Below are positions 1-5,258 of a DNA stretch of 8,360 nt, in pieces. Made by a program: the position numbers and the translations under genes. Within the stretch, counting starts at the first letter, position 1, and each line of letters starts with the position of its first letter. Source of the stretch: Flavobacteriales bacterium (lineage in GTDB: Bacteria > Bacteroidota > Bacteroidia > Flavobacteriales_D > Sanyastnellaceae); NCBI GenBank assembly GCA_947457285.1, contig CANGVZ010000074.1:1-8360 (forward strand), in the 5' to 3' direction. The notes beneath the pieces were generated by a model. That model worked only from the letters and a program-made list of their open reading frames with translations, ran no database searches and was not told the origin of the DNA.

Positions 1-162
1 ACTAAGCCCTTCGGTCGAAGGCATTACCGTCCAATTCCCAAAAGACACGTTCAATTCAGAAACGCTCAAAAGCGGTGTTTCTTCTTCGGGGAGCTCGTAG
101 TACTGAGCAAAAGAGAAATTGATTAATAAGAGGAAGGTCAGGAAGAGGAAAAATGCTTTCAT
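1..162 (-). CDS. Secreted protein, N-terminal fragment (cut by left window edge)
   Basis: Reading leftwards from an ATG whose first base is 162, the frame stays open for 54 codons to the edge of the window. The first 19 residues form a clear Sec signal peptide: Met-Lys-Ala, then a run of Phe and Leu, ending F-S-F-A before Gln20, a cleavage context (A|Q) that is common in Bacteroidota. The mature part begins Q-Y-Y-E-L-P-E-E-E-T-P, an acidic stretch, and then a segment S-V-S-E-L-N-V-S-F-G-N-W. I do not recognise the family from so short a piece; an exported periplasmic, outer-membrane or extracellular protein is all that can be said. The start lies 15 bases after the stop of the membrane protein gene upstream on the same strand, so the two are probably co-transcribed. 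No Shine-Dalgarno-like motif is visible before the start. Confidence 0.7.
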   Translation of the reverse strand, partial: MKAFFLFLTFLLLINFSFAQYYELPEEETPLLSVSELNVSFGNWTVMPSTEGLS

Positions 163-177
163 GAAGGCTAATTTTGA

Positions 178-456
178 TTACGCCGTAACGGCCGAGCCAT
201 TCTTATATTTTTTATAAAAATAAATGGACATTATAATTGTCGGTGCTAATGCAATTCCAATAATCCACACAGGATTAATATTCTTGGGTTTTGCCGCATC
301 AATGATGGTAAAAACCCATAAAGCAAAGATTGCCAATGACACCATGAGCATCGGTGCTTGAGTCAGCGCAGATACCTTGTAAGCCACCGCCGCTATCATA
401 AGCATTGGTAAGAAGATCGAAACGATAAAAAGAGAGAAGTAATTTTTTGAAGTCAT
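178..456 (-). CDS. Small three-helix membrane protein, function unknown
   Basis: The predicted 92-residue protein consists almost entirely of three hydrophobic helices, at about residues 7-26, 34-53 and 62-81. A short loop with K-P-K-N-I-N-P (56-62) precedes the third, and a basic tail K-K-Y-K (82-85) follows it. By the positive-inside rule the tail should be cytoplasmic, which puts the N-terminus outside. The last two helices, with the pattern hydrophobic-IID, a polar loop, P-V-W-I-I-G, then Y-F-Y-K-K, faintly recall the PLDc_N-type helical pairs seen in small Bacteroidota membrane proteins. The likeness is too weak to name a family. The gene is first of a likely two-gene minus-strand unit, since the secreted-protein gene starts 15 bases downstream. 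It is divergent from the alkyltransferase-like gene, with a 41-base gap. I infer an inner-membrane location and nothing about activity. Confidence 0.7.
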   Translation of the reverse strand: MTSKNYFSLFIVSIFLPMLMIAAVAYKVSALTQAPMLMVSLAIFALWVFTIIDAAKPKNINPVWIIGIALAPTIIMSIYFYKKYKNGSAVTA

Positions 457-473
457 AGTTAATTAATTTGAAA

Positions 474-481
474 CGAATATA
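474..481 (-). promoter_or_regulatory. Possible -7 promoter element for the minus-strand membrane protein gene
   Basis: On the minus strand positions 481 to 474 read TATATTCG, one mismatch from the Bacteroidota -7 consensus TAnnTTTG. It lies 17 bases before the ATG at 456, so the leader would be about 10 bases. No TTG -33 element is visible at the expected distance, so this rests on the -7 match alone. It sits two bases from a similar box on the opposite strand, in the 41-base divergent spacer. Confidence 0.3.
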
Positions 482-483
482 GT

Positions 484-491
484 CATATTTG
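484..491 (+). promoter_or_regulatory. Possible -7 promoter element for the alkyltransferase-like gene
   Basis: Positions 484-491 read CATATTTG, one mismatch (C for T) from TAnnTTTG, and end 6 bases before the ATG at 498. If used, transcription would begin at or just before the start codon. A TTG at 468-470 is only 13 bases upstream of the box, which is shorter than the usual 17-23 spacing, so the -33 element is not convincing. Confidence 0.3.
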
Positions 492-497
492 TGCATA

Positions 498-833
498 ATG
501 AAAAGAGCGGGAAGTTTTTTTGAAGACGTGCATGATGTGGCGCGTTTGATACCTGAGGGCCGCGTTACAAGCTATGGTGCGATTGCTAAATACTTGGGCA
601 CAGGAATGAGTGCGCGCATGGTCGGCTGGGCGATGAATGCCTCATTCAATGCTGAACCTCCCGTGCCTGCGCATCGGGTTGTGAATCGTCAGGGTTTGCT
701 TACGGGTAAAATTCATTTTTCTCCTCCAGAAATGATGCAAGCGTTGCTTGAAAGAGAGGGCATTCGAGTCGAAAACGACTGCATCATCGATTTTCAAAAA
801 CACTTTTGGGATCCGATGGTGGAGTTGGGATGA
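498..833 (+). CDS. Alkyltransferase-like protein (ATL), MGMT DNA-binding domain without the catalytic cysteine
   Basis: The predicted 111-residue protein matches the C-terminal DNA-binding domain of O6-alkylguanine-DNA alkyltransferases. It shows I-P-E-G-R-V-T-S-Y-G-A-I-A (18-30), the helix-turn-helix segment with S-A-R-M-V-G-W-A-M (38-46, carrying the arginine that replaces a flipped base), and P-A-H-R-V-V-N-R (57-64). In true methyltransferases the motif is P-C-H-R-V; here Ala58 replaces the acceptor cysteine, so the protein cannot accept an alkyl group. Family knowledge says that such ATL proteins bind alkylated guanine and hand the lesion to nucleotide excision repair. E. coli and yeast homologues have Trp at this position, while Ala variants are known from other bacteria. 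I chose ATG 498 over an in-frame TTG at 489, because the TTG overlaps the promoter-like box and adds only three residues. The gene ends 9 bases from the stop of the convergent AlbA_2 gene. Confidence 0.88.
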   Translation: MKRAGSFFEDVHDVARLIPEGRVTSYGAIAKYLGTGMSARMVGWAMNASFNAEPPVPAHRVVNRQGLLTGKIHFSPPEMMQALLEREGIRVENDCIIDFQKHFWDPMVELG

Positions 834-842
834 TAGCTTCTT

Positions 843-2714
843 TTAAAAGTTAGAGAGCTGATTGTTAAGAGCAGTATTGTTTACTCTTATTTTATAGGTT
901 CGATCTGCTAACCTCTCAAGAAATCCGTTTTTTTCTAGGTCCGCGCACATTTTTCTGACTTTTCTACCGAGGGTTTCGAATTGTGTTGGGACTAGATTTT
1001 TTCCATATATATGGTAATAAAGCTCTGGCGTTATCTGGCTAGGTCTTACCGTTTTTTGATTATAAAAGTTGTGACGATAGATGAAATTTAAAACTTTTAT
1101 ATATGACTTATCAATCGAGTCTAGGCTTTTGCCGGTGGTTTGTGCAATTTTGAGAGAATAATCCTCAATAAGTAGTTCTTCGTTGACAATGTAAACAGGG
1201 TTATGCTCCGAGCTAGCAGAAGGATGTTCGTGTATTAAATCAGCATTTTTTAAGTCATTTAAAACATCAAAATGATTGTTGCTATGGCTTAATGAAATTG
1301 TATAAAATCTTTTTTTGTTCAGTCTCTCTGTTTTGAATAAATAGGCTAATACTAAAGCATGTTCTGTTGAGAAGTTGCTTTTAAGTTTAGACTTAATATA
1401 GTTTTCAAAAGAATCAATCCACCTCTGAACTTCATCATCTAGCAGCTTTCCCGATGGGATTATGAGTCTAATCATATCTGAGTTCGACAAATCAAAATAG
1501 GGTACGTCAATTATATTTTCTAAGCAGGTATCTGTTAAGGTGGCCATACCAATTCCTTGACTTTCGATCTTGTCGAAGGCTTTTAGAATATTTGCAAGCT
1601 TTGGATTCTTTGTTTCGGGCACACCAGAAATTATTCTCCTCACTTCTCGATTCGAGTCGTTATTAAGTAGAATCATTTTCTGCTTAAAGCTTCCGGGATT
1701 AATAATCTCCAGACTATCGCCTGGATTGATTTTAATGGTTACAAACTTGTTGACTACATAATCTCTATGGGCGAAAGCATTGTTTATTACCTCCCTGATT
1801 AATTTTTCCGGAAATTCAGGTTCACTTTGACCTCCACCAATAAAGCTCCGCCCAACTTTTATATGCCCCCATACGAACGAGAATGATTCGTCCATCAATG
1901 TGATCACATCGTTTTGAAGAATTCTCTTGTCTCGGCCGATACTGCTAGTTGTTTCAAAGTAACAATCCACTTCTGCTCGATATTCCAAAAAGTAGAAAGG
2001 GTCTTTCGAGAATAGTAATGCCCCCAGAACTGTAACGTTTTTTTCATTATCGATACAGTATCTCCTGTTTAAAAAGTCTAAAGCATCATTAATGTCTTTT
2101 TTTAATGTTTCTTTTCTGCTAGAGGTGTTTGCTTTTAAAATGAATTGGTTGATTTTCTCTACATCAAGGTCTTCAGGTCTGGCTTTTTCGATGATTTGTA
2201 TTTCTTTCGAATAGTCCAGCTCCATCTTGTATTCCAAATGTCTCGTGAGCATTTCTTTTGAGATTTCCTTATCTTGAGTTAGAACCCGCTCGTAATATGA
2301 ACCTCCAAAGCTCACATATTTTTTATCTTGACTTAGCGGAAGGATGGTTATAATAGCGATGGTCTTATTTTGAAACTGCCTGTAATCAAAAAATAGTTGT
2401 TCTTCAAGATCTACAGTTGCGTTAGATGATTCCTTGAATGCTCCTTTCTTAATTTCAATTAGTTTTGATTCATTATTCCTGTCAAACCCTGTTACGTTAT
2501 ATTGTTTATCCCTCTCTCGAATACCACAAATAATGTAGCCACCTTTTGTGTTTAGAAAGGCACAAATTGTCTCTTTAAGTGATTGCCAATTCGCACCGGT
2601 CGAAAGATCCTTCAGTTCCAGAATCTGGTTCTCAACCTCTCGAAAAATGCCTTTAGTAATTGACATTTCAATAATTTCTAATGACTCTTTAACAATGTCG
2701 ATTTCGTGATTCAT
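843..2714 (-). CDS. AlbA_2 (Schlafen-type) and GHKL ATPase-like domain protein, RecG-like/COG2865 group
   Basis: The predicted 623-residue protein has three visible parts. Residues about 20-160 form an AlbA_2/Schlafen domain, with E-N-Q-I-L-E-L-K (28-35, the E-x4-E-x-K pattern) and I-C-A-F-L-N-T-K-G-G-Y-I-I-C-G-I (50-65). Residues about 180-420 match the ATP-binding partner domain: T-V-L-G-A-L-L-F-S-K (228-237), the GHKL N-box-like R-E-V-I-N-N-A-F-A-H-R-D-Y (307-319), L-E-I-I-N-P-G (335-341), N-P-K-L (370-373) and E-S-Q-G-I-G-M (384-390). The C-terminal 170 residues look like winged-helix segments. Members of this group are usually annotated as putative DNA-binding or transcriptional regulators; some AlbA_2 proteins are nucleases and some occur in defence loci. 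The activity here is therefore open: regulator, nuclease or defence protein. The gene stands alone and is AT-rich: 1261-1320 has 14 G+C of 60, against 33 of 60 at 3601-3660 in the next gene. Horizontal acquisition is my inference. Confidence 0.88.
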   Translation of the reverse strand: MNHEIDIVKESLEIIEMSITKGIFREVENQILELKDLSTGANWQSLKETICAFLNTKGGYIICGIRERDKQYNVTGFDRNNESKLIEIKKGAFKESSNATVDLEEQLFFDYRQFQNKTIAIITILPLSQDKKYVSFGGSYYERVLTQDKEISKEMLTRHLEYKMELDYSKEIQIIEKARPEDLDVEKINQFILKANTSSRKETLKKDINDALDFLNRRYCIDNEKNVTVLGALLFSKDPFYFLEYRAEVDCYFETTSSIGRDKRILQNDVITLMDESFSFVWGHIKVGRSFIGGGQSEPEFPEKLIREVINNAFAHRDYVVNKFVTIKINPGDSLEIINPGSFKQKMILLNNDSNREVRRIISGVPETKNPKLANILKAFDKIESQGIGMATLTDTCLENIIDVPYFDLSNSDMIRLIIPSGKLLDDEVQRWIDSFENYIKSKLKSNFSTEHALVLAYLFKTERLNKKRFYTISLSHSNNHFDVLNDLKNADLIHEHPSASSEHNPVYIVNEELLIEDYSLKIAQTTGKSLDSIDKSYIKVLNFIYRHNFYNQKTVRPSQITPELYYHIYGKNLVPTQFETLGRKVRKMCADLEKNGFLERLADRTYKIRVNNTALNNQLSNF

Positions 2715-2723
2715 ATTGTAATG

Positions 2724-2731
2724 CGAAGTTA
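2724..2731 (-). promoter_or_regulatory. Possible -7 promoter element for the AlbA_2 gene
   Basis: Reading the minus strand from 2731 to 2724 gives TAACTTCG, one mismatch from TAnnTTTG. It ends 9 bases before the ATG at 2714. I see no TTG at the -33 distance. The same T-to-C substitution appears in the boxes before the membrane protein gene and nadC. Confidence 0.28.
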
Positions 2732-2789
2732 ACTAGTTTTCTGAATTAGAATCGAGATTTATAAACTCCTCATGTAGCTCAGCTCTTTA

Positions 2790-2797
2790 TATCTTTG
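2790..2797 (+). promoter_or_regulatory. -7 promoter element for dihydrolipoyl dehydrogenase
   Basis: Positions 2790-2797 read TATCTTTG, a perfect match to the Bacteroidota -7 consensus TAnnTTTG. The box is followed by CGGC and then the ATG at 2802, only 4 bases away. Transcription would start at about the first base of the start codon, giving a leaderless or nearly leaderless mRNA. No clear TTG -33 element is present 17-23 bases upstream, which limits confidence. Confidence 0.5.
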
Positions 2798-2801
2798 CGG
2801 C

Positions 2802-4208
2802 ATGAATCAATACGATGTAGTAGTAATCGGCTCTGGACCTGGTGGGTACGTGGGAGCCATTCGCGCGGCGCAGTTGGGTTTGAAAACTGCTATTGTTGAA
2901 CGCTACAATACTCTCGGCGGCACATGTCTTAACGTCGGATGTATTCCTTCTAAAGCTCTTTTGGACAGCTCCGAACATTATCATCAAGCGGTGCACACTT
3001 TTGCTGAGCATGGCATCGACCTCAAATCGGCTCCAAAGATCAATCTTCCTCAGATGATTGCCCGCAAACAGGGTGTGGTGGACCAGACTACCAAGGGGAT
3101 TGATTTTTTAATGAAAAAGAATAAAATTGATGTCTATCACGGACACGGCTCTTTCGTGGATGCGCGCACTGTTGCCATCACCAAAGACGATGGTTCGGTA
3201 GAACAGATCGGCGCTAAGAATGTGATTATCGCTACTGGCTCCAAGCCGGCATCATTGCCTTTCATTAATATTGATAAAAAGCGTGTGATTACAAGTACCG
3301 AGGCTCTGAAACTCGATGAAGTTCCGAAACACATGATCATCATCGGTGGTGGTGTGATAGGTCTCGAATTGGGTTCAGTGTATGGCCGTCTCGGTTCTCA
3401 AATCTCTGTAGTAGAATATATGGACAGCATCATTCCTACCATGGATCGCACCATGGGTAAGGAATTGCAGAAGTCGTTGAAGAAAATAGGTTTTGATTTT
3501 TACCTTTCTCATAAGGTGAAAGAAGTTACTGCCAAGGGCAAGACAGTGACTGTGAAAGCGGACAATGCGAAGGGTGAAGAATTGGTGCTCGAAGGTGACT
3601 ACGTGCTTGTGGCCGTGGGACGTCGTCCATATACCGACAATCTTGGTCTCGATAAGGCTGGCGTTAAGATGGACGAGCGCGGAAGAGTAGAGGTTGATAA
3701 CCACCTTCAAACCAACGTGGCGGGTATTTATGCCATCGGCGACGTGGTGAAAGGCGCTATGCTCGCTCACAAAGCAGAAGAAGAGGGAACATTCGTGGCG
3801 GAAGTTATCGCGGGTCAAAAGCCGCATATCAATTATAATTTGATTCCAGGAGTAGTTTACACATGGCCGGAAGTAGCTTCTGTCGGTTATACCGAAGAAC
3901 AGCTCAAGGCGGATGGCACTCCTTATAAAGTGGGTTCATTCCCCTTCAAGGCCAGCGGCCGCGCTCGCGCGAGCATGGATACGGATGGATTGATTAAAGT
4001 ATTGGCTCATAAGGAAACCGATGAAATTCTTGGTGTTCATATGATAGGCCCTCGTTGTGCCGATATGATCGCTGAGGCAGTGGTGGCGATGGAATTCCGC
4101 GCCAGCGCGGAGGACATTGCCCGTATAAGCCACGCTCACCCCACATTTACCGAGAGTTTCCGCGAAGCGGCGCTAGATGCGACCGATAAGAGAGCGATAC
4201 ACATATAG
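2802..4208 (+). CDS. lpdA: Dihydrolipoyl dehydrogenase (E3 component of 2-oxoacid dehydrogenase complexes)
   Basis: This flavoenzyme reoxidises dihydrolipoamide on the E2 subunits of pyruvate and 2-oxoglutarate dehydrogenase and on the glycine cleavage H protein, passing electrons through FAD to NAD+ in the cytoplasm. The predicted 468 residues are full length for the family. The FAD-binding G-S-G-P-G-G-Y lies at 10-16. The redox-active disulfide motif G-G-T-C-L-N-V-G-C-I-P-S-K has Cys42 and Cys47. The NAD-binding G-G-G-V-I-G is at 182-187, a second FAD contact is A-I-G-D-V near residue 315, and the C-terminal catalytic H-A-H-P-T-F-T-E has His446 and Glu451. No E1 or E2 gene is adjacent, so the enzyme is probably shared among complexes and expressed from its own promoter. 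It diverges from the AlbA_2 gene across an 87-base spacer and ends just before a tandem repeat. I see no intrinsic terminator after it. Confidence 0.97.
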   Translation: MNQYDVVVIGSGPGGYVGAIRAAQLGLKTAIVERYNTLGGTCLNVGCIPSKALLDSSEHYHQAVHTFAEHGIDLKSAPKINLPQMIARKQGVVDQTTKGIDFLMKKNKIDVYHGHGSFVDARTVAITKDDGSVEQIGAKNVIIATGSKPASLPFINIDKKRVITSTEALKLDEVPKHMIIIGGGVIGLELGSVYGRLGSQISVVEYMDSIIPTMDRTMGKELQKSLKKIGFDFYLSHKVKEVTAKGKTVTVKADNAKGEELVLEGDYVLVAVGRRPYTDNLGLDKAGVKMDERGRVEVDNHLQTNVAGIYAIGDVVKGAMLAHKAEEEGTFVAEVIAGQKPHINYNLIPGVVYTWPEVASVGYTEEQLKADGTPYKVGSFPFKASGRARASMDTDGLIKVLAHKETDEILGVHMIGPRCADMIAEAVVAMEFRASAEDIARISHAHPTFTESFREAALDATDKRAIHI

Positions 4209-4210
4209 GT

Positions 4211-4261
4211 AGTAGGCTAGTAGGCTAATAAGAGAGTAGGCTAGTAGGCTAATAAGAGAGT
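4211..4261. repeat. Nested 8-bp/24-bp tandem repeat downstream of lpdA
   Basis: The sequence repeats perfectly with a 24-base period from 4211 to 4261, just over two copies. Each 24-base unit is built of three octamers: GTAGGCTA, GTAGGCTA, then ATAAGAGA. GTAGGCTA therefore occurs four times, at 4212, 4220, 4236 and 4244. The repeat begins 2 bases after the lpdA stop codon and ends 28 bases before the -33-like TTG of the DUF177-rpmF promoter. It contains many TAG and TAA triplets. Replication-slippage expansion is the simplest origin. Confidence 0.9.
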
Positions 4262-4289
4262 GTGATAGTGGGGGGTGTGGAGAAAATTG

Positions 4290-4319
4290 TTGGTAAATTC
4301 GTTTTTCTTCGTATATTTG
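4290..4319 (+). promoter_or_regulatory. Promoter of the DUF177-rpmF operon
   Basis: A TTG at 4290-4292 and TATATTTG at 4312-4319 are separated by 19 bases. They match the Bacteroidota -33/-7 promoter (TTG, spacer of 17-23, TAnnTTTG), with a perfect -7 element. An alternative TTG at 4287-4289 gives a 22-base spacer. Transcription should begin near 4325, giving a leader of about 15-20 bases before the GTG at 4342. This is the best-formed promoter in the window. Confidence 0.6.
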
Positions 4320-4341
4320 CCGTCCCAAAAAAATCCGTAGG

Positions 4342-4881
4342 GTGAAGGCATTGAAGGAATATCAGATTCCCTTTTTGGGACTCAAGGTGGGAACACACTT
4401 GTATGACTTTACTCTTACGGAGACGTTCTTTGAGGCATTTGAGTATTCGGAGATTACAGAATCTAATATCGCTGTAGAACTTCAGTTCGAGAAACAAGGC
4501 ACTTTGATGGTGCTTGATTTCATTCTGAAAGGCGACGTGACTTTGCTCTGTGATCGATGTGGTGACCCATTCTCACAACCCATCCAATCGAAAGAAAGGT
4601 TAATCGTGAAGTTTGGTGACGAAACAGGCCACACTGACGAAGATATATTGGTGCTCGGTCCTAGCGAAAACGCGGTGGATGTGTCCCAATATCTTTATGA
4701 ATATGCCCACCTGGCGCTCCCAGCAAGGCATGTTCACGCCACCGAAGCTGAATGCAACCAAGAGGTATTGGCGGCGTACAAAAAATACGCGGTCGATAGC
4801 GATAGCAGAGACGAATGGGCAGCTTTAAAAAATTTACAATTCGAGGATAATGATCCCCTCGATGACGAAGAAGAAGAATAA
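4342..4881 (+). CDS. DUF177/YceD family protein, large-subunit rRNA accumulation
   Basis: The predicted 179-residue protein begins K-A-L-K-E-Y-Q-I-P-F-L-G-L-K-V-G after the initiator, a start typical of Bacteroidota DUF177 proteins, which supports the GTG start codon at 4342. The family motif C-D-R-C-G lies at residues 70-74, and a third cysteine in E-A-E-C-N follows near residue 138. The tail is strongly acidic (D-N-D-P-L-D-D-E-E-E-E). Homologues (YceD) are needed for normal accumulation of 23S rRNA and are almost always encoded directly before the gene for ribosomal protein L32, as here, with a 20-base gap. The cytoplasmic role in large-subunit assembly is taken from the family, not shown by this sequence. 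The commonly neighbouring fatty-acid genes plsX and fabH are not present downstream. The gene is transcribed from the promoter at 4290-4319. Confidence 0.9.
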   Translation: MKALKEYQIPFLGLKVGTHLYDFTLTETFFEAFEYSEITESNIAVELQFEKQGTLMVLDFILKGDVTLLCDRCGDPFSQPIQSKERLIVKFGDETGHTDEDILVLGPSENAVDVSQYLYEYAHLALPARHVHATEAECNQEVLAAYKKYAVDSDSRDEWAALKNLQFEDNDPLDDEEEE

Positions 4882-4901
4882 ATAGATAAATACCTACTGA
4901 A

Positions 4902-5096
4902 ATGGCACATCCCAAACACAGAATTTCCCAAACTCGCCAGGCGAAGCGTAGGACTCACTACAAGATTGAAGCTCCTAACGTTTCAACTTGCCCAACTACA
5001 GGTCAGCCTCACTTGTTCCACCGTGCTCACTGGTACGAAGGAAAACTTTACTACAAGGGTAAAGTGGTGATGGAAAAAGAAACAGCAGAGAACTAA
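4902..5096 (+). CDS. rpmF: Ribosomal protein L32 (bL32)
   Basis: The predicted 64-residue basic protein starts A-H-P-K-H-R-I-S-Q-T-R-Q-A-K-R-R-T-H-Y-K, the classic bL32 N-terminus that threads into the 50S subunit. It continues with T-C-P-T-T-G-Q-P-H-L-F-H-R-A-H-W-Y-E-G-K-L-Y-Y-K-G-K. Zinc-binding L32 proteins carry two C-x2-C pairs. This one has a single cysteine, so it is the zinc-independent form and should not bind zinc through a ribbon. It follows the DUF177 gene by 20 bases in the same transcript and is followed by an intrinsic terminator at 5124. The spacer TAAATACCTACTGAA before the ATG has no Shine-Dalgarno motif, as is usual for Bacteroidota. Confidence 0.97.
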   Translation: MAHPKHRISQTRQAKRRTHYKIEAPNVSTCPTTGQPHLFHRAHWYEGKLYYKGKVVMEKETAEN

Positions 5097-5123
5097 GAGA
5101 ATCCTCACTTTATATAGCATGGC

Positions 5124-5147
5124 GCCGATCCCTTGGATCGGCTTTTT
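5124..5147 (+). terminator. Intrinsic terminator after rpmF
   Basis: A perfect 8-bp GC-rich stem, GCCGATCC (5124-5131) paired with GGATCGGC (5135-5142), closes a 3-base CTT loop. It is followed at once by five Ts (5143-5147) and a T-rich stretch. It lies 27 bases after the rpmF stop codon and should end the DUF177-rpmF transcript. Confidence 0.9.
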
Positions 5148-5168
5148 GCTTTCTACCCATAGGATTCC

Positions 5169-5195
5169 AAATTCTGAATTCTGAATTCAGAATTT
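5169..5195. repeat. Palindromic heptamer repeat in the rpmF-DUF4783 spacer
   Basis: Three heptamers lie end to end: TTCTGAA (5172-5178), TTCTGAA (5179-5185) and TTCAGAA (5186-5192), the third being the reverse complement of the first two. Two foldings result: a perfect 18-bp palindrome at 5177-5194, or a 10-bp stem (5169-5178 with 5186-5195) around a 7-base loop. There is no T-run, so it is not a typical intrinsic terminator. It lies between the rpmF terminator and the DUF4783 promoter region and could be an operator, a structured RNA element or a dispersed repeat. The rest of the 5097-5258 spacer shows nothing else. Confidence 0.75.
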
Positions 5196-5222
5196 ATAGT
5201 GCTTTGGCTTGATGATTGTAGC

Positions 5223-5254
5223 TTGCGCGTCGGTCAAAAAAATTATTATTATCG
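5223..5254 (+). promoter_or_regulatory. Possible promoter of the DUF4783 gene
   Basis: A TTG at 5223-5225 and TATTATCG at 5247-5254 are 21 bases apart. The second box has two mismatches from TAnnTTTG, so the match is weak. It ends 4 bases before the ATG at 5259, the same spacing as at lpdA and nadC, which is the main reason to list it. Confidence 0.28.
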
Positions 5255-5258
5255 TACC

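Noticed and set aside
840..849. The palindrome CTTTTAAAAG at the AlbA_2 stop as a bidirectional terminator between the convergent ATL and AlbA_2 genes
   Set aside because: It is a 10-base AT palindrome without a loop or GC stem, so it is too weak to call a terminator.
2774..2782. GTAGCTCAG, resembling the D-arm of a tRNA, at the boundary of the AlbA_2 gene and lpdA
   Set aside because: No acceptor stem, anticodon arm or T-arm can be drawn around it, and it lies within 30 bases of the lpdA start. It is a chance match rather than a tRNA remnant or attachment site.
2715..2801. Insertion-sequence ends or target-site duplications flanking the AlbA_2 gene
   Set aside because: I compared the sequences just outside 843 and 2714 and saw no convincing direct or inverted repeat, and no transposase or integrase gene is present.
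3375..3827. A 150-codon minus-strand reading frame inside lpdA
   Set aside because: It is antisense to an unambiguous full-length enzyme, its protein is rich in His, Cys and Phe and matches nothing I know, and no promoter precedes it.
4211..4261. CRISPR array from the repeated octamers
   Set aside because: The repeats are contiguous, 8 and 24 bases long, with no unique spacers and no cas genes nearby. It is a simple tandem repeat.
5199..5258. A GTG start at 5199 giving a 20-residue N-terminal extension of the DUF4783 protein
   Set aside because: The extension would place a signal peptide internally, and it overlaps the likely promoter. The ATG at 5259 is the better start.
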